The notes beneath the pieces are model-generated. The model saw only the letters and a program-made list of their open reading frames with translations, was not told the origin of the DNA and searched no databases. Below are positions 1 to 8,028 of a stretch of 20,416 bases of DNA, piece after piece; position 1 is the first letter of the stretch, and each line of letters opens with the position of its first letter. Source of the DNA: an uncultured Bacilli bacterium (GTDB lineage Bacteria; Bacillota_I; Bacilli_A; RF39; UBA660); NCBI GenBank assembly GCA_947584105.1, contig CANPWK010000005.1:1-20416 (forward strand). Direction: 5' to 3'. The position numbers and the translations under genes were made by a program.

Positions 1-152
1 CAAGTATAAAATGATAAAAAAACTAGATTTTTCAATATCTATGTAAGTTTTTTATATTAAAACTGTCAAACTAGGGTGTGTAATTATCATAGTAAGGATA
101 GCTATATCTTTAATAAATTAATTTAAAATCTAATATGCAAAAACAAAATATA

Positions 153-176
153 TGGTATAATGATATTGTAGGTGAT
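153..176 (+). promoter_or_regulatory. extended -10 promoter and RBS of the large NTase gene
   Basis: TATAAT at 156-161 is preceded by TG at 153-154, giving an extended -10. No good -35 hexamer is seen at the right distance, as is common for extended -10 promoters. An AGGTGAT ribosome binding site at 170-176 sits 5 bases before the ATG, so the expected leader is very short. The rest of positions 1-152 holds nothing I can identify. Confidence 0.55.
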
Positions 177-181
177 AGTAG

Positions 182-3100
182 ATGAACTATAAATATCAAA
201 GAAGACAAATATTTGGAAAAAGATTAAAAGTGCCTAGGAATATATTATCTAAAGTTTATGCTTGCAGTCTTTCTTTTAGTGAGTTTGTCGAATATGATTT
301 AGATGATAAAATTCCAATAACTTGCTTAAACAAGTTGGATAGAAAAATAGTTGAAAAATTCGGAATTGAAAAAGCAAAAACATTGGATTGGGAGTTATTA
401 AGCAAACGATTATATTATATAAATAATAATATTAATTTTAGGGAATTATTACTTAGTATTGATGCATCAGTTGAAGATTTAAATACAAGTTTATATGAAT
501 TAGTAAAAGATCAAATTAGACCAAGTGAATATTCTTTAAGAATGAAAGAATTTTATCAAGATAGATTATTTGAAATATCACAGGATGATGATGAAGATTT
601 AAAATCTTCAAAAGAAAGATTTAATGCTGGTGAAATTTCACTTAGAGAGTTAGTTTATGATTGGGATTTATATAAAGATAAAGATTTAAGTTATTGTTTA
701 CAAAATGATAAAGATAATGAATTTAATATAACTAATAGTCAATTAAAAGATTTTATGAATAAATTTGAAAATATATCTAGCTTGATACTTGATAATACTA
801 ATATTTATCAATTTATTTATGAAATTTATAGTTCAAAAAGTGAGGCAGAAAAACAAGAACACATAAAAAAAATTACAGATAATATTTTAGAAAAGACTCT
901 TATAAAAGGCAGTCATCATCAAGCTATTGAATTATCTAATAATGAATATAGAGAATTATTTAAATATTCATCAATGAAAGATTATTTAAAAATTACTAAT
1001 CGATATAGGGAATATGCTATAGATAAAATTTTTGAAGAATTAAAAACTTTGCCCCAAGACTATATATTTGATATTCCAATACCTTTTGATATCTTAAATA
1101 ATTCAGCTGTATTAAGTTTTATTAGTACTTATGGACTTAAAAATGTTGTTGATTTTGATAATGAATGTGGACATTTTTTTACTAAGAATAATTGTGAAAT
1201 GTTAAAATTAATGTATGATATGTATTTACATTATGGTGGAAATCAATCCGATCCTAATAAAACAATTTATACTAAAAATCCGTATGATGAAAATGGAAAT
1301 TATGTTGATAGACCATATACAAAAGGTGAGTTTTATGAAGCCATGAAAAGAATGGTAATATATGGTCCAAGTGATGGAAATTATGCTGATAAGGCTCCTG
1401 ATTATAGAGATATGACTGGCGAATTTAGAATTAGAAATGCAGAATTATTTATATCAGAACAAGCACCAGAAGAATTGCAAAAACTATTTTATACTAAAAA
1501 TATTACTCCAAAACTTTTAGTAGAACATCCAGAATATATTCAATTTTTAAATGGAAAAGATTTGAGTTCATGTTTTAAAAAAAGAGAAATACAAGTCGAA
1601 GGTGGTAATGCATTATATGGATATGAGAATATTTATAAATTTCTTGGTAATAAAACTGACTTTAATGGAGTTATGAATTTTATTACTGAATATAGTGATG
1701 TTTTAGATATTGTTTTTGATAGAAGAATGTCTGATCATTATCAATATGAACTAAATTTTTCAATAGATGATAATATAGCTCAAATTCAAAATAGAATAAA
1801 CCAATTATTACGAAAATTTATTATTGAAAAAAATATAGCATATCCTATTCACATTCCTAATAATTTTCTTGAAAATTATCCATCGATGTTTTTGGATAAG
1901 AATGCACCAAAAGAATTACAAGAAGCTTTTTATAGTAGGACTTTATCACCAGAAACTATTCTTGTTAATCCATCTTATAGAGAATTTGTTCAAAATGTCG
2001 ATTTGGAAGTTTTATTTAAATATATGCCTGTTGGTATTATGCCTAAAAATTTATCTAATGATATAATTATCTCTGGGCCTTTTGCTTATAGGAAAAGATA
2101 TCATCAAATAAATTTTGTTAGTGCACTTAAACAAACTTTTGGTGAAAAAGATGCTTTAGATGCTATGCTTATATATGGTAAATATGTTTATCAAGTATAT
2201 GAGGTAAATAATCTTAAAAATTTTTTGTATAATCCTGAATTTACCCAAGATGGTTTTCTAGATGAACTAGATAAAACAATATTACAAAATGTTATTGATG
2301 GGAATATGAAATATGATGAAAATATTCCTAGTCATTTCAAAAATAACAATCCAACTTTATTCTTAGATTCAAAAGTTCCACAAGAAATTAAAGATAAATT
2401 CTATAATAGAAAATTTACATTGGAAGATTTTAATGATAATCCAGAATTATTAGATATATTTTCAAATACAAATATAGCATGTGCTTTTTCAGAAAATATG
2501 TCTTGGATTATTCCACTATTTAATGATTTAGAAAATTTTAAAATAGCAAACTATAATCGTATGAAAGTTATATCAGCTTATTCTAAAATACAAGATGCTG
2601 CACTTCAAGAATCATTTAAAGAATATGTTATGAAATTTGAAAATAATATTGATGTAGAAAAAATAGAATATGTTGCTGAAGTATTATCAAGACTATCATT
2701 ATCAAATTCAAGTGAAATATTTACATTTAGAAAAGAACTTGCTACACAAATATTAAAATCAAAAAATCCTTTAGAAAGTTTAGGAAAAATTGAAGATATA
2801 TTTATAAAAAATAATATTCCTACTGTTGGAAAAATTTATTCTTGCTTTGAAATATTACATCCTGATTTTCAAGGATTTGATTTTGAAAGATCAATGATAT
2901 CACCAGTATTAAAAAAGTCATCAACAACAAGTAAAAAAGTAATAGTATTCTCTGATTTGATTAAATCTTCATTTGGTTCAAATAATAGATCTGTTAATGC
3001 ATATTTGAAAAATATAGAATTTGGTTCTAATTTATATGAAAGTATAAAATCAGGACAAATTAAATTTGAGTCACTTGGAGAATTTGAACTGAGAGAATTA

Positions 3101-4828
3101 ACTACTTTTTGTGATCATTTAGCAACCTTGTATAATAATACAATGAAAGCTAAAAAAGAAAATGAAGCATTTATATCTAGTGGTAATGTTTTAACGGATA
3201 TTTTAGAACTTTCAAAGAAGTTGTCTCCAGATGGCACATTAGATTATAATTTAGCTGATAGAGTTATAAGAATGTTCTGTGGATTTACTGGAATTGATAC
3301 TTTAAATCAAGCTAAAGAATATATTGAAAGAAAAGTTAAAACTGCTGATTCAAGAAATAGAGATGCATCAAATTCAGATATGACATTGGAACAAGGAGAT
3401 TTCATAAAAGGAATTGGTGATATCAAATATTTAAGAAACATTTTACAAAATGGTAGTGTTTCAAAAGAGTATTTAGGTTCAAGTGCTGGTAGTGATGCTA
3501 CTCCACTTGATACAGATATATCAATGATAATGAGTTCAGATGGGACAATAAGTGAAAAAATTAATGCAACAGCTGCTTCGAGTTATGGGCCTATATGGAT
3601 TGTATTAAAAAATGATGATAGATTTATGACTACAAGAACAAGTAGTGAAACATTAGAAATAAAAAAAGATATGTCTAAAATAGAATTATTCTATACTGGA
3701 TTTGTAGGGGAAGGACATTATGGAATTAGAACTGGTTTTGCTTCTAGTGAAATAAATTATATTGTAATGGAAAAATATGATCCAAAAGTAGGATTAGAAA
3801 TTGCTATGAATGGTTTTTATATTCCTGTAGTTAATAAAGAAGGGAAAGTTGTATTTACTCCAAAAGATTATGATGAATTAAGAACAAAAATGAGTGGTTT
3901 ATCATATTATGGGGAGGATAATTATATCTTTTCTGAAAATTTGATCACAGAAGAAACCGAATATTTGGTTCAACAAATTGAACAAAGTAATTATGAAGTA
4001 AAAGTTAAAAGAGAAAAAATTAATAGTGTTATTAAAAAATCTCTTGAAGAATTAGGATTACACTTAAAAACTAATATTGATGGAGATTTAACTGAAGGAT
4101 TTGTAGAATTAATTGATACTGGATCAACAGGAAGAGGGACAAATAAACCTGGCGATGGAGATTTTGATTTTATGATGAGATTGGATAAAACTATATTATC
4201 AAATCCTTCAAGATTAAACGAATTAAAACAAACAATACTAAGAAATCTTGGCCGAGAAAATTCTTCTGAATTAACTGGTACTGGGGATTTTAGATTAAAG
4301 AATGTTCAAATAGATAGTGAAACAAGTATAGATATTGATATTACATTTACTGAAAAAAATGACAAAGTATCTTATTCTACAGATATGGCATTACAAGATA
4401 GACTTGCAACTATTCAAAAAACAGACCCAGAAAAATATAAATATGTTGTTTCTAATATTTTACTTGCTAAACAAGTTCTAAAAAAAGCTGAAGCATACAA
4501 ACCTAATCGTGGAGAAATTCCTCAAGGTGGTTTAGGTGGAGTTGGAATTGAAAATTGGATTCTTCAAAATGGTGGTTCATTTATTGATGCTGCAAGAAGT
4601 TTTATTGAAGCAGCTGATGGAAAAAGTTTTTCAGAATTTCAATCAACTTACCAAATATGGGATTTTGGAGATAATCATTTAGCAGAAAGAAGAGGACTAT
4701 ATTCACATGATAATTTTATTTTAAATAACATGAGTGAAGCAGGGTATAAAAAAATGGTTATAGCATTAAAAGAATATTTAAAGTCCATAGAAATAACACA
4801 AAGAGATACTGAAACTATAAAACGATAA
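182..4828 (+). CDS. giant repeat protein with ART-like middle and C-terminal nucleotidyltransferase
   Basis: A 1548-aa protein without signal peptide or membrane segments, so probably cytoplasmic unless exported by a non-Sec route. The N-terminal half is Asp/Asn/Glu/Lys-rich and carries at least three diverged repeats near residues 421, 568 and 725, each with an F-[IL]-x(4)-P-x-E start, an FY pair and a later N/H-P. Residues about 1075-1275 contain YLRNILQNG near 1083 and SSEINYIV with Glu1190; this resembles the first strand and catalytic-Glu strand of ADP-ribosyltransferase folds, but that is inference. The C-terminus is a pol-beta-superfamily nucleotidyltransferase: GSTGRGT at 1314-1320, DGDFDF with Asp1327/Asp1329, and DIDITF with Asp1384/Asp1386. 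A GxENWILQNGGSF segment follows that resembles the archaeal CCA-adding/OAS class. Start chosen by AGGTGAT five bases upstream. Substrate and role are unknown. A paralogue lies at 8029-12995. Confidence 0.85.
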   Translation: MNYKYQRRQIFGKRLKVPRNILSKVYACSLSFSEFVEYDLDDKIPITCLNKLDRKIVEKFGIEKAKTLDWELLSKRLYYINNNINFRELLLSIDASVEDLNTSLYELVKDQIRPSEYSLRMKEFYQDRLFEISQDDDEDLKSSKERFNAGEISLRELVYDWDLYKDKDLSYCLQNDKDNEFNITNSQLKDFMNKFENISSLILDNTNIYQFIYEIYSSKSEAEKQEHIKKITDNILEKTLIKGSHHQAIELSNNEYRELFKYSSMKDYLKITNRYREYAIDKIFEELKTLPQDYIFDIPIPFDILNNSAVLSFISTYGLKNVVDFDNECGHFFTKNNCEMLKLMYDMYLHYGGNQSDPNKTIYTKNPYDENGNYVDRPYTKGEFYEAMKRMVIYGPSDGNYADKAPDYRDMTGEFRIRNAELFISEQAPEELQKLFYTKNITPKLLVEHPEYIQFLNGKDLSSCFKKREIQVEGGNALYGYENIYKFLGNKTDFNGVMNFITEYSDVLDIVFDRRMSDHYQYELNFSIDDNIAQIQNRINQLLRKFIIEKNIAYPIHIPNNFLENYPSMFLDKNAPKELQEAFYSRTLSPETILVNPSYREFVQNVDLEVLFKYMPVGIMPKNLSNDIIISGPFAYRKRYHQINFVSALKQTFGEKDALDAMLIYGKYVYQVYEVNNLKNFLYNPEFTQDGFLDELDKTILQNVIDGNMKYDENIPSHFKNNNPTLFLDSKVPQEIKDKFYNRKFTLEDFNDNPELLDIFSNTNIACAFSENMSWIIPLFNDLENFKIANYNRMKVISAYSKIQDAALQESFKEYVMKFENNIDVEKIEYVAEVLSRLSLSNSSEIFTFRKELATQILKSKNPLESLGKIEDIFIKNNIPTVGKIYSCFEILHPDFQGFDFERSMISPVLKKSSTTSKKVIVFSDLIKSSFGSNNRSVNAYLKNIEFGSNLYESIKSGQIKFESLGEFELRELTTFCDHLATLYNNTMKAKKENEAFISSGNVLTDILELSKKLSPDGTLDYNLADRVIRMFCGFTGIDTLNQAKEYIERKVKTADSRNRDASNSDMTLEQGDFIKGIGDIKYLRNILQNGSVSKEYLGSSAGSDATPLDTDISMIMSSDGTISEKINATAASSYGPIWIVLKNDDRFMTTRTSSETLEIKKDMSKIELFYTGFVGEGHYGIRTGFASSEINYIVMEKYDPKVGLEIAMNGFYIPVVNKEGKVVFTPKDYDELRTKMSGLSYYGEDNYIFSENLITEETEYLVQQIEQSNYEVKVKREKINSVIKKSLEELGLHLKTNIDGDLTEGFVELIDTGSTGRGTNKPGDGDFDFMMRLDKTILSNPSRLNELKQTILRNLGRENSSELTGTGDFRLKNVQIDSETSIDIDITFTEKNDKVSYSTDMALQDRLATIQKTDPEKYKYVVSNILLAKQVLKKAEAYKPNRGEIPQGGLGGVGIENWILQNGGSFIDAARSFIEAADGKSFSEFQSTYQIWDFGDNHLAERRGLYSHDNFILNNMSEAGYKKMVIALKEYLKSIEITQRDTETIKR

Positions 4829-4853
4829 CTTTGATGATAAGTCATCGTTTTTT
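4820..4853 (+). terminator. intrinsic terminator of the large NTase gene
   Basis: A 12-bp stem with one mismatch (4820-4831 with 4839-4850) and a 7-base loop runs into six T at 4848-4853. The left arm overlaps the stop codon of the upstream gene. Confidence 0.75.
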
Positions 4854-4947
4854 GATAACACTTTATCACAATTATTTAATCTTATCTAACATAATTTCAA
4901 ATTGTTTTTTCTTTTGATTCAAATATCAAATAATTTACTAAATTTGT

Positions 4948-4976
4948 TTGTATTTTATCTAATAATGTTGTATACT
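4948..4976 (+). promoter_or_regulatory. possible promoter of the HAD gene
   Basis: TTGTAT at 4948-4953 and TATACT at 4971-4976 are separated by 17 bases. The -35 is only a half match, so this is a moderate candidate, but it lies between a terminator and the next gene with a leader of about 40 bases. Confidence 0.4.
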
Positions 4977-5021
4977 GATAAATATAGGAAATGTGAATAA
5001 GTAGGTGGAGGTAACTAAAAT

Positions 5022-5669
5022 TTGAAAAAAGGTAATAAAATTGTAATTTTTGATTGGGGTGGAGTGATTGAAATTCATGATAATAATAAGTATAATATTA
5101 GTAAGGTTATCGTAGATATAATGAAATATTACAATTGTGCATTAACAGATAATGAAATTATTGAAATATGTTCAAAAGGAGATAAACTTCATTCTACATT
5201 TATTAATAATGACGAGGAAACAACAGTAACTTGGTTTAATGAAGTAAAAAGCAAGTTAAAAATTACTTGTACATATGAAGAATATAAAAATGCTTATTAC
5301 AAATATGGTAAAAAAATTCCATATTATAAAGATGTGGTTGAATATGCACACAATTTAAAAGAAAAATGCAATATAGGAATATTTTCTAATTTAGTAAAAT
5401 TAGATGAAAAAAGAATTAATGAGCAAGTTGACTTATCTATGTTTGATTATGCATTTTTATCATATCAAATGGGATATATTAAACCCAATCCAAAGGCATA
5501 TGAATATATTGAAAAAAGATTAAAAATAAATTCAAAGGAAATTCTATTTATTGATGATACCAATGTTAATATTGATGAAGCTAGAAAAAGAAAATGGAAT
5601 ACTTGTAATGCTTGTGGATATGAGTTGGATAAAATCAAAGAAAATGTTGAAAAGTTTCTAAAAGAGTAA
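5022..5669 (+). CDS. HAD-superfamily (subfamily IA) hydrolase
   Basis: A 215-aa HAD hydrolase, a soluble phosphatase-type enzyme of unknown substrate. Motif I is FDWGGVIE with nucleophile Asp11; motif II is FSN with Ser122; motif III is Lys154 in KPNP; motif IV is FIDDT with Asp178-Asp179. The cap lies between motif I and II (about residues 20-100), as in subfamily I. The usual second Asp of motif I is Gly13, as in the D-x-GG-V branch (epoxide-hydrolase N-domain-like phosphatases), so general acid catalysis would differ from ordinary phosphatases. The start is TTG: GGAGG at 5007-5011 is ten bases upstream, and Lys-Lys-Gly leads straight into the first beta strand. It is probably cotranscribed with the beta-helix gene 42 bases downstream. 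Confidence 0.88.
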   Translation: MKKGNKIVIFDWGGVIEIHDNNKYNISKVIVDIMKYYNCALTDNEIIEICSKGDKLHSTFINNDEETTVTWFNEVKSKLKITCTYEEYKNAYYKYGKKIPYYKDVVEYAHNLKEKCNIGIFSNLVKLDEKRINEQVDLSMFDYAFLSYQMGYIKPNPKAYEYIEKRLKINSKEILFIDDTNVNIDEARKRKWNTCNACGYELDKIKENVEKFLKE

Positions 5670-5711
5670 ATTTACGTATAAGAAAAAATAATAATATTAA
5701 GGAGAAGCATA

Positions 5712-6773
5712 ATGAATATTATAAATGAAAATAAAAATCAAAAAATTTATAATGCAGTAGATTATGGCTTGAGTACCAAAAATAAAGATAACTCAAAAAT
5801 ATTTCAATCATTAATAGATTTAGTATATAAAAATGGCGGTGGTATAATATTCATCCCTATTGGAATTTATATTTTTGATTCTGAAAAAAGTTCATGGAAT
5901 ATGACTAAAAATGTTACAGCAATTTTAGAGATGAAATCAAAAGTTTCTTTGATTGGTGAATCAATAACAGATACTGTTCTAAAAGTTATTGGAAAAACTC
6001 AAAAAGGCGCTGCTTTATTTTGCCATAATATTGAATTTTCAAATGAAATATTACATTCAGCAAATGCTCAAAATTTCACAATTGATATGTCTGAAGCAAG
6101 TTTATCACAATATACCCATAGGGGAAAAGCTTTTTATTATTCGGGAGTTAGAGATTGTGTTTTTAGAGATTTGCGACTTATTTCAACACCTTCAACAGCA
6201 TTAGGAATAGATATGTTAAATAATGTTGTTATAGATTCTATTTATGTTTTTGAAGGAGGTAAATCTTGGACTTATGGTAATAATGGCGGAGCCGGAATTG
6301 GAATTGGGACAGGTATGTGGGAAGATGAAAATTATATTATTAGAAATTGCATCTGTGAATCATGTGGACATTTCGGAATATTTTTAGAAGATCAAGGTAT
6401 TTTTCATAATCAAACAAACTATCCTAAAGGTCAGATAATTACTAATAATATAATTAGAAATACTAAAAACTTTGCTATAGGTATTCGAGGAGGAGATACA
6501 ATTTTAATTTCATCAAATTGTATATACAATAATAATGGAGGATTATATGTAGATTATGGCGCTAGAAATGTTGTATTTAATGGTAATCTTATAAAGGACT
6601 CAAAAGATGTAGCTTTTTGTTTTGGAAATGAGGATGAAGTTATAAATAAAAATTCTAATAGATGTGAAAATATAGTTATAAATTGTAATACATTCATTAA
6701 AAATAAAATAAATTTTCTTAAAAATTCAGAGCCTATTAGTTATATAGAACAAAACAATATATTTATTGATTAA
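5712..6773 (+). CDS. right-handed parallel beta-helix (pectate-lyase-superfamily) protein
   Basis: A 353-aa protein. Its N-terminus follows the pectate-lyase-3 pattern: VDYG at 16-19, a D-x(2)-K/I-F/Q helix, an NGGG turn at 41-44, then P49-x-G51-x-Y53. The rest is a succession of short beta-rich rungs with NN, IxxN and GGxGIG turns, typical of right-handed beta helices such as polygalacturonases, lyases, epimerases and tail-spike-like proteins. No signal peptide is seen, so a secreted polysaccharide lyase is not well supported. The catalytic residues cannot be assigned, so the substrate is left open. The ribosome binding site AAGGAGA at 5699-5705 supports the ATG. It follows the HAD gene in a probable two-gene unit. 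Confidence 0.78.
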   Translation: MNIINENKNQKIYNAVDYGLSTKNKDNSKIFQSLIDLVYKNGGGIIFIPIGIYIFDSEKSSWNMTKNVTAILEMKSKVSLIGESITDTVLKVIGKTQKGAALFCHNIEFSNEILHSANAQNFTIDMSEASLSQYTHRGKAFYYSGVRDCVFRDLRLISTPSTALGIDMLNNVVIDSIYVFEGGKSWTYGNNGGAGIGIGTGMWEDENYIIRNCICESCGHFGIFLEDQGIFHNQTNYPKGQIITNNIIRNTKNFAIGIRGGDTILISSNCIYNNNGGLYVDYGARNVVFNGNLIKDSKDVAFCFGNEDEVINKNSNRCENIVINCNTFIKNKINFLKNSEPISYIEQNNIFID

Positions 6774-6803
6774 TTTAATATTTTAATAAAAATAAATATG
6801 TTT

Positions 6804-6822
6804 AAAAAGCTATAAGTTTTTT
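6804..6822 (+). terminator. weak hairpin with T-run after the beta-helix gene
   Basis: AAAAAGCT (6804-6811) and AGTTTTTT (6815-6822) can form a weak A/U stem with one bulged G. It lies 30 bases past the stop codon. Such a stem may be chance in this AT-rich DNA. Confidence 0.25.
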
Positions 6823-6931
6823 AGAAATGTTATAAAATATAGAGATATGCAAAAGATTTATAAAAGTTTTGAAATAAGAGGAATAGATAAAGATAGAATA
6901 TAACTTATATTTTGGCTTTGACAAAATTATT

Positions 6932-6985
6932 AACCCCCTAGGAATTTTGACAAGTATATCAAAATGTCCTGTGGGGATTTTTTAT
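6932..6985 (+). terminator. imperfect stem-loop followed by T-run
   Basis: The arm with CCCCC-TAGGA-TTTTGA at about 6933-6950 pairs imperfectly with TCAAAA-TGTCCT-GTGGGG at about 6959-6976, and a run of six T follows (6978-6983). The C/G block stands out in this AT-rich gap. It could be the distal terminator of the HAD/beta-helix unit or belong to an unrecognised small RNA. Confidence 0.55.
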
Positions 6986-6996
6986 GCAATAAAAAA

Positions 6997-7016
6997 TCAT
7001 CTCTATTTAGAGATGA
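6997..7016. repeat. perfect 9-bp inverted repeat
   Basis: TCATCTCTA (6997-7005) and TAGAGATGA (7008-7016) are perfect reverse complements separated by TT. No T-run follows, so it is not a classical terminator; a protein-binding site or the foot of a structured RNA is possible. Confidence 0.6.
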
Positions 7017-7024
7017 AATATATT

Positions 7025-7141
7025 TTAATGTCCGAAAAGTTCGAACAGATTCGTCAATGGAGCGATTACTAAAAGGGTTAAGCACACTTTTATAACAAAT
7101 TCATTTGTATTTGATGTATTAATTATAACGCTAGTGACATG
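7025..7141. other. GC-richer island of unknown nature in a gene-free gap
   Basis: The gap 6774-7250 has no convincing gene. Within it, 7025-7141 is clearly richer in G+C than its surroundings and is open in more than one frame. Minus strand: about 44 codons ending at 7025 with a hydrophobic tail, LFELFGH at the C-terminus, and no obvious start. Plus strand: 7029-7141, about 37 codons without a start. Plus strand: a 14-codon ATG frame from 7028. No ribosome binding site precedes any of these. It may be the end of a decayed gene or a structured RNA. I cannot name it. Confidence 0.3.
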
Positions 7142-7250
7142 AATATTCAATGTTAATTTTAATCAAAATTTTAAATTTAGTACAAAAATATTAATAAATG
7201 TTATATAATATTTTATATGCATAAATAACATTTTGAAAGTGAGAAAAAAT

Positions 7251-7769
7251 ATGGAAATGGGAAAATCAAAAACTGTAGAAAGATTATTAAGTTTTTTTTC
7301 GAATGAAATAAAAACTAGTATTGATAGTTTTGTAACTGATGCCAATCTTTATAAATTTATTAATTTTCACTCAAAGAATGAAGTGAATAACGTTTTTGGC
7401 AATAGTATTCAAGAAGTTTTAAGTAGTTTATCAGAAGAAGAATTGTTAGATTTAAGAGCATATACGGGGTATCAATTTAGAAATATAAATAATATTTTAA
7501 GAAATACATGGAATTATGAAGAAAATGGGCTCTTGTCTGATGAAATAAGAATACAATGTAGGTTTTTAGCTGAAAAAATTAGCAAAATAATTAATAAGTA
7601 TAAAACTCCAAATATAAACTTTGTCACTTATAGAGGAAATGATATTTTGGCATTTAGAAATTATGGCATAAAAAAATTATTAGAATTAGAAAAATTAAAA
7701 GGAAATTATTTATACGAAGAAGGATTTACTAGTACCTCATTAATAGAAGAAACTAGTTACTTTAAATAA
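7251..7769 (+). CDS. ADP-ribosyltransferase exoenzyme family protein, 3'-truncated
   Basis: 172 aa from the ATG at 7251; a TTG 18 bases upstream is possible, but AAGTGAG at 7237-7243 fits the ATG better. The sequence has an N-terminal helical region (residues 1-60), an AYTGYQFRNIN segment, the first catalytic motif TYRG with Arg128, and the FTSTS motif at about 159-163. These are the R and S elements of R-S-E (C3/iota/VIP2-like) mono-ADP-ribosyltransferases, which transfer ADP-ribose from NAD+ to a protein. The frame stops nine residues after STS. The NAD-binding C-terminal third with the catalytic Glu region (E/Q-x-E) is missing and not found in any frame of the following 250 bases. The product is therefore probably inactive as a transferase. 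It lies between the two large NTase paralogues, with no obvious promoter of its own. Confidence 0.75.
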   Translation: MEMGKSKTVERLLSFFSNEIKTSIDSFVTDANLYKFINFHSKNEVNNVFGNSIQEVLSSLSEEELLDLRAYTGYQFRNINNILRNTWNYEENGLLSDEIRIQCRFLAEKISKIINKYKTPNINFVTYRGNDILAFRNYGIKKLLELEKLKGNYLYEEGFTSTSLIEETSYFK

Positions 7770-7962
7770 CTTTATTAAGTCTTTTTGTTTTAAAACCAAA
7801 TTTTCTCTTGTATAGTTTAATCTTTTGACTATCATAAAATATCACCACTATGTTACTATTTTCACATTTATTTGGGAAATATACTTTTTTATGGGGTAAT
7901 GTATAAAAAATAGGGAAAATATATATAAAAATCTATAATAGAATTAAAAATTATAAAAAATA

Positions 7963-7981
7963 TGTTATAATTATATATAAT
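7963..7981 (+). promoter_or_regulatory. extended -10 promoter candidates before the second large gene
   Basis: TG at 7963-7964 followed by TATAAT at 7966-7971 repeats the TGnTATAAT arrangement used before the first paralogue. A second TATAAT lies at 7976-7981. No clear -35 is visible. The gap 7770-8028 holds nothing else I can identify. Confidence 0.45.
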
Positions 7982-8028
7982 ATAGTTGAACAATAGTAAT
8001 ATGTTGAAAATTTAGGATGGTGTTGTAG

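Noticed and set aside
5989..6204. A 71-codon plus-strand frame inside the beta-helix gene, and similar inner frames at 1869 and 12709.
   Set aside because: They are out-of-frame shadows of genes with clear family motifs.
7036..7046. TTCGAA-containing segment considered as a tRNA T-loop on the minus strand.
   Set aside because: No acceptor stem, anticodon arm or CCA end can be folded around it.
7020..7095. Possible second yybP-ykoY-like element (CGTCAAT and a TTAAGCACACTTTT end).
   Set aside because: The AAGGGGAGTAG signature, the P1 helix and the ACAAGAC signature are missing, and no P3 of adequate length forms.
7163..7345. Short minus-strand open frames of 60-106 codons over the large genes, and at 7163-7345, 13219-13428 and 15013-15255.
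   Set aside because: They overlap well-supported plus-strand genes, lack ribosome binding sites and show no protein-like features.
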